Positions 1 through 6,515 of a stretch of 12,011 nucleotides of DNA are shown piece by piece (position 1 is the first letter of the stretch; every line of letters begins with the position of its first letter). The notes beneath the pieces are model-generated. The model was not told the origin of the DNA. It saw only the letters and a program-made list of their open reading frames with translations, and ran no database searches. Origin of the DNA: Gammaproteobacteria bacterium (lineage in GTDB: Bacteria; Pseudomonadota; Gammaproteobacteria; Cardiobacteriales; Wohlfahrtiimonadaceae); the NCBI GenBank assembly GCA_003864535.1, contig BHEQ01000039.1, positions 1 through 12,011 of the forward strand. Direction: 5' to 3'. A program made the position numbers and the translations under genes.

Positions 1-2383
1 CTGTCGATAAAATTGTTCCAAGGGCAAGCTTCCATTCAAAACGAATCCAGATGTAAACTAAAATGCCACATACTGCAAAAACCGACGCTAACACACCGCT
101 AGTAACTAGCTCTTTCCCAACTTGAGGGCCTACATATTCCACCCGTTTTACGTTAACTTTATTTACATCATTTTTGAGATTATCTAAGATATTACTACTA
201 ATAGATGCAGCATTTTCACCAGCTTTAACAGGTAATCTGATCAGAACATCAGAAGATGATCCAAAATATTGAATCTGTAAGCCTTCAATATTAGTTTTGG
301 CAAGATCCTTTTTAATATCTTCTATCGCAATAGGTTTCTCATAACTTACCTCTATAACCGTACCGCCAGTAAAATCCAGTCCATAATTAAAGCCTTTTAT
401 CGCAAGCAAGGCGCTGCTTATAAAAATAATAACCACGCAACTCATAACATATAATTTGCGCCCTTTCATGAAATTAAAGTTAGTTTCATTGTTTAAAAAT
501 GGGAGTATTTCTCTAGAACCGATAGGTAGAGTTTTGAGCTTTTTGTGCCCAAACCACCAGTTAACAATAGCTCTTGAGAGCATAACCGCCGTAAATAAAG
601 AAGTGATAATACCTAGTGAAAGCGTAACCGCGAAGCCTTTAATTGGACCTGAGCCAACTCCAAATAAGACAATAGCTGCAATTAAACTAGTTAAGTTCGC
701 ATCTATAATTGTGGATAAAGCACGCTTAAAGCCAGCGTCAATCGCATGTTGCGGGCTTAAACCTTTTTTAAGATCCTCGCGAATACGCTCATAAATAAGC
801 ACATTTGCATCGACACTCATGCCTAAAGATAAAATAATCCCGGCAATTCCTGGAAGAGTTAATGTTGCTTGGAGCATCGAGAGCAGGGCAATAATCATTA
901 CAAGATTGATAACAAGTGCCATATTTGCGATAAGACCAAAGACGCGATAGCGCATTAACATAAACGCCATAATCATGACAAGCCCGATCACCGATGCTTG
1001 AAAGCCTTTATCTATACTTTCTTTACCTGCACTTGGACCTACTGTGCGTTCCTCTATTATTTGAATTGGAGCAGCAAGCGCACCTGAGCGCAATAAGACG
1101 GCAAGATCATTTGCTTCTTTTGCGGTATCAATCCCTGAGATTTGAAAATTTTTGGTAAGCACTGCTCTGATTGTAGCGATATTTGCAATCTCACTCGTGA
1201 TTACATTTCTGCGCGTGGGCACGCCATTAATCTCAACTGTTTCGGTTCTATTTTCAATAAAAACCGTCGCCATTGGTTTTTCAAGATTTATTTTAGTGGC
1301 AACTGCAAATTTATCCGCGCCCTTAGAATCTAGGGTGATATTAACCACAGGTAAACCTGTATTACTATCAATTGTCGTCCCTGCATTAATTATAGACTCG
1401 CCCGTTAAAATAACTTGGCGTTTTAATAAAACAGGTTGATGCTTATCACGCGTATAAAATAACTGCGTTCCTAAGGGGATACGTCCAGATTGAGCGGCTG
1501 ATGCAGCTTCAGCGGCGCTACGTTCATCCACAATCCTAAATTGCAAAGTTGCAGTAGAGCCTAAGATCTCCTTAGCTTTTGCCGTATCTTGCACTCCAGG
1601 TAATTGGACGACGATGCGATCCAGACCTTGTTGGGCAATATTCGGTTCGGCAACACCTAACTCATTAACCCGATTTCTTAAGGTTGTAATATTTTGTCCA
1701 ACCGCGTGGGTACGCCGTTCTGTGATTTCTTTATCAGAAATCTTTCCAATTAGCTGTAGACCATTCGTCTGCCAAGTTAAATCACGCAAAGACTGATCGG
1801 TATTGATTACCGCTTGAGCTGAGCTTATCTGTGTTTTTTCTGAGAAATTAATGACGATTGCTGCATCTTTATCACGCACGATAGATTGCGTATCAATATT
1901 TTTATCGCGTAATAAAACGCGCAAATCATCGGCATAGGTTTCAGAGAGTTGATCAAGCATACTGCTTATATCAATCTCCATTAAGAAATGCACCCCGCCT
2001 CTTAAGTCCAAACCTAAATACATAGGATTTAAACCAAGGGCGGTTAAGAATTTTGGAGTATCGGTAGATAGGTTTAAAGCGGTGTTATAAGTGCGCCCAA
2101 GCTCTTTGTCGATTAAATCTTTAGCGCGTAATTGATCTTCAGTACCGTGAAAGCGCACTAGAAGACGATCTTCAGAGCGATCAATACGCTTAATGCTTAA
2201 ATTGGCGGTATCAACGATATTTTTAACGCGTGCAACTAAGACGTCATCAATTTGGGTCGTTCGCGTAGAGGAGATTTGTACGGATGGATCTTCACCAAAC
2301 AAATTAGGCAAAGCAATCAAGCAAGAAACGATCACGATCAAAATGATCATGATATTTTTCCATAAAGGATATTTATTTAACAT
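1..2383 (-). CDS. secDF: SecD-SecF fusion protein, Sec translocon accessory subunit (3' end outside window)
   Basis: Inner-membrane RND-family protein that uses the proton gradient to pull exported proteins out of the SecYEG channel. I translated the minus strand codon by codon from the ATG at 2383-2381 to the window edge: 794 codons with no stop. The SecD module has TM1 at about residues 11-29, a large periplasmic domain containing GLDLRGG (124-130), and a C-terminal membrane domain with the GMSVDAN motif. D525 there matches the proton-path Asp of E. coli SecD (D519). E. coli SecD stops at about residue 615. Here the frame reads on through a linker (about 621-635) into a SecF module with GLDFTGG (668-674) and VEYVGPQVG (748-756). 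It is therefore one fused polypeptide, expected to be about 930 residues. The ribosome-binding site is weak. No yajC lies upstream, where E. coli has it. The gene is divergent from the sugar operon. The family call is certain; the fusion holds unless there is a sequencing error. Confidence 0.95.
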   Translation of the reverse strand, partial: MLNKYPLWKNIMIILIVIVSCLIALPNLFGEDPSVQISSTRTTQIDDVLVARVKNIVDTANLSIKRIDRSEDRLLVRFHGTEDQLRAKDLIDKELGRTYNTALNLSTDTPKFLTALGLNPMYLGLDLRGGVHFLMEIDISSMLDQLSETYADDLRVLLRDKNIDTQSIVRDKDAAIVINFSEKTQISSAQAVINTDQSLRDLTWQTNGLQLIGKISDKEITERRTHAVGQNITTLRNRVNELGVAEPNIAQQGLDRIVVQLPGVQDTAKAKEILGSTATLQFRIVDERSAAEAASAAQSGRIPLGTQLFYTRDKHQPVLLKRQVILTGESIINAGTTIDSNTGLPVVNITLDSKGADKFAVATKINLEKPMATVFIENRTETVEINGVPTRRNVITSEIANIATIRAVLTKNFQISGIDTAKEANDLAVLLRSGALAAPIQIIEERTVGPSAGKESIDKGFQASVIGLVMIMAFMLMRYRVFGLIANMALVINLVMIIALLSMLQATLTLPGIAGIILSLGMSVDANVLIYERIREDLKKGLSPQHAIDAGFKRALSTIIDANLTSLIAAIVLFGVGSGPIKGFAVTLSLGIITSLFTAVMLSRAIVNWWFGHKKLKTLPIGSREILPFLNNETNFNFMKGRKLYVMSCVVIIFISSALLAIKGFNYGLDFTGGTVIEVSYEKPIAIEDIKKDLAKTNIEGLQIQYFGSSSDVLIRLPVKAGENAASISSNILDNLKNDVNKVNVKRVEYVGPQVGKELVTSGVLASVFAVCGILVYIWIRFEWKLALGTILST

Positions 2384-2461
2384 CTTAAGTTTTCTTTTAT
2401 TTGTTTTTAAATAACATTAGATCTATTAATCATTTAAATAGCATAAAGCTTATTCTAACGG

Positions 2462-2581
2462 AGGACTTCTATAACTTAGATTTTTCAAGGCTTACGATAT
2501 TATTAAAAGCGCAGTTTACTTAGGTAAATGAGCACTAAATAATATCGTGTAACGCAGGAAAAGCACACATAAATGTGTCCT
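2462..2581. repeat. ERIC-like ~120-bp imperfect palindrome, copy 1
   Basis: This is near-identical to 6373-6491: over 2471-2550 against 6382-6461 I count 5 differences in 80 bases. It folds as a nested palindrome. The outer stem is 2462-2466 with 2577-2581, the inner 11-bp stem is 2494-2504 with 2538-2548, and a central TTTAC/GTAAA hairpin (2515-2519 with 2524-2528) has a TTAG loop. Base changes between copies keep the stems paired. The centre resembles the core of enterobacterial ERIC (IRU) elements as I remember it, and ERIC is 127 bp long. No protein can be read from it. It is probably a non-autonomous, transcribed intergenic repeat; membership of the ERIC family itself is inference. Confidence 0.8.
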
Positions 2582-2702
2582 TTATTTTAAAAACAGATCG
2601 CGCACGAGTAGCTCTTACAAACAGATTATAATATAAAACACTAGTACAACTAAACTACTACAAATATTAATCGACATAAATCAATAACATAGAAATACTT
2701 GC

Positions 2703-2724
2703 TATTAATTGTGATCAATTAATA
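2703..2724. promoter_or_regulatory. Perfect inverted repeat, candidate operator of the sugar operon
   Basis: TATTAATTG (2703-2711) and CAATTAATA (2716-2724) are exact reverse complements separated by TGAT. The 22-bp site lies 80 bp before the dehydrogenase start and just upstream of the candidate -35 at 2735. GntR/FadR regulators bind short inverted repeats as dimers, so the DgoR-like protein encoded in this operon is the obvious candidate ligand. The spacing is compatible with an activator or a repressor. It also carries a TGTGA half-site as in CRP boxes, but the other half does not match. There is no stem-T-tract, so it is not a terminator. Confidence 0.5.
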
Positions 2725-2734
2725 CGCAGACTGC

Positions 2735-2763
2735 TTGCTCATTTTATTTAAAGTCGCTATCTT
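2735..2763 (+). promoter_or_regulatory. Candidate sigma-70 promoter of the sugar operon
   Basis: TTGCTC (2735-2740; 3 of 6 to the -35 consensus) and TATCTT (2758-2763; 4 of 6 to the -10 consensus) are separated by 17 bp. Transcription would start near 2770, about 35 nt before the dehydrogenase start. The boxes are imperfect, as expected of a regulated promoter, and the 22-bp inverted repeat sits immediately upstream. The perfect TATAAT at 2627-2632 is an alternative -10 with a longer leader. This was identified by eye only. Confidence 0.3.
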
Positions 2764-2803
2764 GTATTACAAGAGATACTTCCTTGAACGACAAGAGTCA
2801 TTT

Positions 2804-3625
2804 ATGAACCATAATTTACCTAACATTAGCTTAGAACCAAAGCGTTTACGCGACAAGAGCGCAATCATTACGGGTGCAGCTCAAGGAATTGGTGCGGCGA
2901 TTGCAACGCTTTTTGCGCAGCATGGTGCTAAGTTAATGCTGGTTGATTTGGATGAAGTACAGCTTAGCTCCACTGCTAACGCAATCTTTACGCAAACAGG
3001 ACAAAAATGTGAAACCTACGTACTTGATATCAGCAATAAAAATGCGGTAAAAAGCATGACTGAGGCAAGCTTAAATGCGTTTGGACAAATAGATATTTTA
3101 ATTAACAATGCGGGAATGAATGTTTTTAACGATCCCTTAGCACTTACAGATCAAGAATGGGAAAAATGCTTTAATGTTGATTTAAATGGAGCTTGGTATT
3201 GCGCTCAAGCTATATTGCCACATATGTTGGAGCGTAAATACGGCAATATTGTCAATATCGCTTCGGTTCATGGGCATAAAATCATCCCTAATTCTTTCCC
3301 ATATCCTGTAGCTAAACATGGTCTTATTGGCTTAACAAAAGCATTAGGTATCCAATATGCAGCGGCTAATATTCGCGTTAATTCGATCTCGCCTGGGCTT
3401 ATTTTAACCCCAAATGTTAAAAAATCATTTGGTGATCAACAAGATTTTGATGCGTACCAAAAAGAAATTGAACGTCAAATTGAGATTTTGCCTTGCAAGC
3501 GTATTGGTGAACCCTTAGAGGTTGCTTATACTGCTCTTTTTTTGGCATCTGATGAGGCACGTTTTATTAATGCAAGCGATATTTTAATTGATGGTGGGCG
3601 CAGCCAGCTCTATTGTGATAATTAA
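2804..3625 (+). CDS. Short-chain dehydrogenase/reductase, probable D-galactose 1-dehydrogenase
   Basis: A 273-residue classical SDR, probably oxidising D-galactose at C1 to D-galactonolactone in the cytoplasm. The Rossmann nucleotide-binding motif TGAAQGIG is at residues 23-30. D48 at the end of the second beta strand favours NAD+ over NADP+. NNAG is at 101-104, and the catalytic Ser154, Tyr167 and Lys171 (YPVAK) are all present, so it should be active. I chose the ATG at 2804, preceded by AAGAG at 2793-2797. The frame could extend to a TTG at 2735, but that would add 23 hydrophobic, non-family residues. It is first in the operon, 25 bp before the lactonase. SDR-type sugar dehydrogenases of this kind accompany dgo-type genes in beta- and alphaproteobacteria. 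The substrate is inferred from context: the family also includes L-arabinose-, L-fucose- and other polyol or sugar-oxidising enzymes. Confidence 0.85.
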   Translation: MNHNLPNISLEPKRLRDKSAIITGAAQGIGAAIATLFAQHGAKLMLVDLDEVQLSSTANAIFTQTGQKCETYVLDISNKNAVKSMTEASLNAFGQIDILINNAGMNVFNDPLALTDQEWEKCFNVDLNGAWYCAQAILPHMLERKYGNIVNIASVHGHKIIPNSFPYPVAKHGLIGLTKALGIQYAAANIRVNSISPGLILTPNVKKSFGDQQDFDAYQKEIERQIEILPCKRIGEPLEVAYTALFLASDEARFINASDILIDGGRSQLYCDN

Positions 3626-3650
3626 GCTAGAATAATTAAGTGAGGTCAAA

Positions 3651-4559
3651 ATGCAACTGCCATATACGATTAACAAACTCAATAATGATTGCGCGGTACT
3701 TGGAGAAGCGCCTACTTGGTGCGAATATTATCAATGTTTATGGTATCTTGATATTTTAACGCAACGCTTGATTGCTTATACGCCGCTTACAAAGAGTTCA
3801 AGTTTTAAGCAACTTCCTTTTTTAACAAGTGCTATTTTATTAACAAAAATTCCTAATGAAGCTATTTTAGTTACTGATCAAGGCATATATTTATATGATC
3901 TAGAAAAAAATCAGGTTCTAAAGAATATCGGCACAACTCATTGTAAACATGGATTAACACGAACTAATGAGGCTCAAATTGGAGCAGATGGTGCGCTCTA
4001 TTTTGGAACAATGGCATTAAATCCAAGCAATGATGATGATGATGCGCAAGGTGCGTGGTACCGTTTTGATGGTAAGCAAACAATTTTACTTGCGGATAAA
4101 GTTAGCATTCCTAATACTTTGTGTTGGTATAAAGATCATATTTATTATGCGGATTCCAGATTAAAGCAAATGTATTATGCGCCCCAAGATAATTTCATAC
4201 AAAACAAGATTTTATTTTCTATTGATCCTTATTCAGATACATCGTTAGGCACGCCTGATGGCTCTTGTGTTGATTCTCAAGGGATTTTAATCAACGCACA
4301 ATGGGGGTCTGGGACATTGGCACGCTATGATCTTAATCAAACCGCGCCACTAATAACGCTTGATAAGATTGATTTACCCGTGCTCCAGCCGACAAGTTGC
4401 TGTTTTGGTGGAGATGATTTAAGAACTTTATTTGTAACAAGCGCAAACATTGATTTAGATGGTGATAATGATGATTATCCACTGCAATATCAAGGCTGTT
4501 TATATGCAATATCAGGACTTGGACGAGGGCTAACTGCAAGAAGATATGAAACAAAATAA
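3651..4559 (+). CDS. SMP-30/gluconolactonase family sugar lactonase, probable D-galactonolactonase
   Basis: A 302-residue six-bladed beta-propeller enzyme expected to hydrolyse the aldonolactone made by the preceding dehydrogenase to galactonate. Divalent-metal ligands of the family appear in the right order: Glu19 (in LGEAPTW), Asn155 (in PNTLCW) and Asp203 (in TPDG). Asn106 and the following GADGALYFGTM segment match the conserved substrate-loop region. There is no signal peptide, so it is cytoplasmic. GAGG at 3642-3645 precedes the ATG. The 3' end overlaps the regulator start by 14 nt, suggesting translational coupling. An odd local feature is an Asp run at 128-131, encoded by repeated GAT, in a loop. 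The family is clear. Lactone specificity is inferred from the neighbours; an L-arabinolactonase would look the same. Confidence 0.87.
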   Translation: MQLPYTINKLNNDCAVLGEAPTWCEYYQCLWYLDILTQRLIAYTPLTKSSSFKQLPFLTSAILLTKIPNEAILVTDQGIYLYDLEKNQVLKNIGTTHCKHGLTRTNEAQIGADGALYFGTMALNPSNDDDDAQGAWYRFDGKQTILLADKVSIPNTLCWYKDHIYYADSRLKQMYYAPQDNFIQNKILFSIDPYSDTSLGTPDGSCVDSQGILINAQWGSGTLARYDLNQTAPLITLDKIDLPVLQPTSCCFGGDDLRTLFVTSANIDLDGDNDDYPLQYQGCLYAISGLGRGLTARRYETK

Positions 4560-5241
4560 ATTTTTAGAAGAGATCGGTCTGGCAATTGTAAAAGGTGAAT
4601 ATAGCGCAGGTGCTGCATTACCTAGTGAGAATCATCTTGCTAAGCTATTTAAGGTGTCGCGCACTACGGTTCGTTCCGCTACAAAATCTCTTGAAAGTAA
4701 AGGTTTAGTAGAGATTAGGCGTGCTTCAGGAACATTTGTTAATGACAAATTTGAATGGAATTGGCTAGATGAAACTGTCTTAAACTGGGCTTTAGAGACC
4801 GATCAACGTCTGCATATTCAACAAGAATTACGCAGGGTAAGATTAATGATAGAGCCTGATATTGTACAATTAGCGGCGCAAAATGCGACCGCTTATGACT
4901 TGCAAGTGATGGAAGCTGCTATTGATCAAATGCGCATAAGCAATGGTGATTTAGAAATATTTAATACAGCGGATATCAGCTTTCATGATGCAATTGCTAA
5001 AGCTTGTGGTAATCCGATTTTATATCGAATGGGAAAAACTGTTTTAGCACTCCAACAACCTATTTTTATTGAAACTTTTGTGAGTGATCCTCTCGAACTC
5101 GAAGAGACAATTGCGCTCCATCAACAAATTTTTGACTCGATTAGACTTCAAAAAAGTGAAGAGGCTAAAGCTCTAGCAATGACTTTAATCCAACGCGCTT
5201 ACAGGAATTTTATCGAGATTAAAAAGGCCTCACCAATTTAA
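4546..5241 (+). CDS. dgoR: DgoR-like GntR-family (FadR/FCD subfamily) transcriptional regulator
   Basis: A 231-residue DNA-binding regulator. The N-terminal winged helix-turn-helix occupies about residues 5-66 (ALPSENHLAKLF, then SRTTVRSATKSLESKG and the wing SGTFV). A WNWLDETVLNW segment (71-81) follows, then an all-helical FCD ligand domain (about 90-220) with Asp105, His147 and His192 at likely metal or ligand positions. It resembles E. coli DgoR along its whole length, including the WNYLD-like linker and the FNEADIRYHEA-like segment. DgoR represses galactonate genes and is relieved by galactonate, so the same effector is likely here. It starts inside the end of the lactonase gene (14-nt overlap) with AAGAAG upstream. 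Being inside the operon implies autoregulation; its target is probably the inverted repeat at 2703-2724. Effector and target are inferred. Confidence 0.88.
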   Translation: MKQNKFLEEIGLAIVKGEYSAGAALPSENHLAKLFKVSRTTVRSATKSLESKGLVEIRRASGTFVNDKFEWNWLDETVLNWALETDQRLHIQQELRRVRLMIEPDIVQLAAQNATAYDLQVMEAAIDQMRISNGDLEIFNTADISFHDAIAKACGNPILYRMGKTVLALQQPIFIETFVSDPLELEETIALHQQIFDSIRLQKSEEAKALAMTLIQRAYRNFIEIKKASPI

Positions 5242-5302
5242 ATAATACATGCTATAAAAATTTTACTACAGAAACTTTACTATAAAATTATGGAGTTATT
5301 TT

Positions 5303-6289
5303 ATGAAATATAAATCAATACTTGCAGCATTAGCTATTTCCATTACAATTGCTACTGCCCTTGCAGATACTAAAGCAGATACTAAAATTGGTTTTATCGT
5401 TAAACAAGCTGAGGAATCTTGGTTTCAAGATGAATGGAAATTTGCTCAGGTTGCCGCACAAGAAAAAGGATTTACCCTAGTTAAGATTGCAGCTGAAGAT
5501 GGTGAAAAACTAATGTCTGCTATTGATAATCTAGGTGCGCAAGGAGCGCAAGGATTTATTGTGTGCACTCCTGATGTTAAATTAGGTCCTGGGATTGTCG
5601 CACGCGCACGGGCTAATGATCTTAAACTTATGAGTGTTGATGATCGCTTAGTTGATGGCAAAGGGCAAGCATTAGAAAATGTACCGCATATGGGGATTTC
5701 CGCCCATAAAATTGGCGAGCAAGTTGGGATTGCATTGATTGCTGAAATAGAAAAACGTGGCTGGAAACTTGATGAGGTTGGGGCTTTGCGTGTTTCTTAC
5801 GATTCTCTACCAACCGCTGTAGATCGTGTTAATGGGGTAATTAGCATCCTAACTGAAAATGGCTTGCCCAAAATTAATATTTTTGATGCGCCGCAAAAGA
5901 AAACCGATACCGAAGCTGCTATGAACGCAGCCACTATCGTCTTAAATCAACATGCTAAGATTAAATATTGGATTGCATTTGGGTTAAATGATGAGGCGGT
6001 ATTAGGCGCGGTGCGTGCCACAGAAAGCGTCAAAATTGATCCACTTAATGTAATTGGAATTGGCATTGGTGGCTCAGACTCAGCAATTAGTGAGTTTAAA
6101 AAAGCGGCACTAACAGGTTTTTTTGGAACAATTATCATCTCTCCAAAACGTCATGGCTATGAAACTAGTATAAACATGTATGAGTGGATAAAAAACAATA
6201 AAACACCTGAAAAACTGATTTTAACCTCAGGTGAATTGGCAACACGAGATAACTATATTGAGGTAAGAAAAAGTCTGGGTATTGAATAA
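5303..6289 (+). CDS. araF: AraF-like periplasmic sugar-binding protein of an ABC importer
   Basis: A 328-residue type I periplasmic binding protein that captures the sugar for the ABC importer encoded downstream. Residues 1-21 form a Sec signal peptide (basic KYK, a hydrophobic stretch, then ALA before Asp22); there is no lipobox, so it is soluble in the periplasm. It aligns by eye with E. coli AraF throughout. Lys34, Glu38, Trp40, Phe41, Asp113/114, Thr171, Arg175, Asn229 and Asp259 match known sugar contacts. Three contact positions differ: Met108 is Ile132, Asn232 is Gly256 and Pro254 is Ile279. These are places that influence arabinose/galactose choice, which fits D-galactose given the dgo genes. 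GGAG at 5292-5295 is a good ribosome-binding site. A 226-bp gap carrying an ERIC-like element separates it from the ATPase gene, an arrangement that could raise its expression over the membrane subunits. Confidence 0.88.
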   Translation: MKYKSILAALAISITIATALADTKADTKIGFIVKQAEESWFQDEWKFAQVAAQEKGFTLVKIAAEDGEKLMSAIDNLGAQGAQGFIVCTPDVKLGPGIVARARANDLKLMSVDDRLVDGKGQALENVPHMGISAHKIGEQVGIALIAEIEKRGWKLDEVGALRVSYDSLPTAVDRVNGVISILTENGLPKINIFDAPQKKTDTEAAMNAATIVLNQHAKIKYWIAFGLNDEAVLGAVRATESVKIDPLNVIGIGIGGSDSAISEFKKAALTGFFGTIIISPKRHGYETSINMYEWIKNNKTPEKLILTSGELATRDNYIEVRKSLGIE

Positions 6290-6320
6290 TGGCAGACAAA
6301 GCGTCTAGTTATTATGGTTA

Positions 6321-6346
6321 TTTATTTATTTATTTAGTTAAATAAA
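6321..6346. repeat. TTTA microsatellite merging into an AT-only hairpin
   Basis: Four exact TTTA units (6321-6336), preceded by a partial one from 6318, lead into a palindrome: TTTATTTA (6329-6336), GT, TAAATAAA (6339-6346). It lies about 30 bp after the binding-protein stop. The stem has no G-C pair and no T-tract follows, so it is not a convincing terminator. It may be a weak 3' structure or simply AT-rich slippage sequence. Confidence 0.45.
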
Positions 6347-6372
6347 AATTAAATATCAAATTAAGTTCTCAT

Positions 6373-6491
6373 GGGGCTTTTATAAATTAGATTTTTCAAG
6401 GATCGCGATATTATTAAAAGCGCAGCTTACTTAGGTAAATGAGCACTAAATAATATCGTGTTAGCTGAAAAAGTACGTATAGATATGCCCT
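6373..6491. repeat. ERIC-like ~120-bp imperfect palindrome, copy 2
   Basis: Second copy of the element at 2462-2581, in the same orientation, between the binding-protein and ATPase genes. The outer stem is GGGGC (6373-6377) with GCCCT (6487-6491). The inner stem is 6404-6415 with 6449-6460, 12 bp including one G-U pair. Compared with copy 1, the outer A-T pairs have become G-C or G-U pairs, and the base of the inner stem has also changed while keeping pairing. The core AGCTTACTTAGGTAAATGAG (6424-6443) matches the ERIC core as I remember it at about 16 of 20 positions. In the operon mRNA it would fold into a long hairpin just upstream of the ATPase ribosome-binding site (AGGAG, 6504-6508). Confidence 0.8.
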
Positions 6492-6515
6492 CATCTATAA
6501 AGTAGGAGTTTAATT

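Larger units (their letters stand above)
2384..2803. other. 420-bp divergent intergenic region between secDF and the sugar operon
   Basis: I see no gene here; in particular no yajC or other conserved small reading frame on either strand. It contains, left to right, an AT-rich leader for secDF (2384-2460), an ERIC-like imperfect palindrome (2462-2581), an AT-rich stretch with a perfect TATAAT at 2627-2632 but no convincing -35 at 16-18 bp spacing, a perfect 9+9 bp inverted repeat (2703-2724), and a candidate promoter (2735-2763) just before the dehydrogenase. Both secDF and the operon must be transcribed from promoters in this stretch unless the operon is read from elsewhere. Confidence 0.7.

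Noticed and set aside
456..2414. Several plus-strand reading frames of 60-112 codons across the secDF region
   Set aside because: They lie antisense to a strongly conserved, uninterrupted SecDF frame and show no recognisable motif; they are shadows.
2627..2632. Perfect TATAAT as the main -10 box
   Set aside because: No acceptable -35 lies 16-18 bp upstream on either strand; it is kept only as an alternative within the intergenic note.
2709..2724. CRP binding site (TGTGA half-site)
   Set aside because: Only one half matches the consensus; the second half has no TCACA-like sequence. The perfect inverted repeat explains the symmetry better.
2735..2803. Upstream TTG start extending the dehydrogenase by 23 residues
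   Set aside because: The extra residues do not look like an SDR N-terminus, the start would be TTG, and the region overlaps the candidate promoter. The ATG at 2804 has a ribosome-binding site and gives the usual family length.
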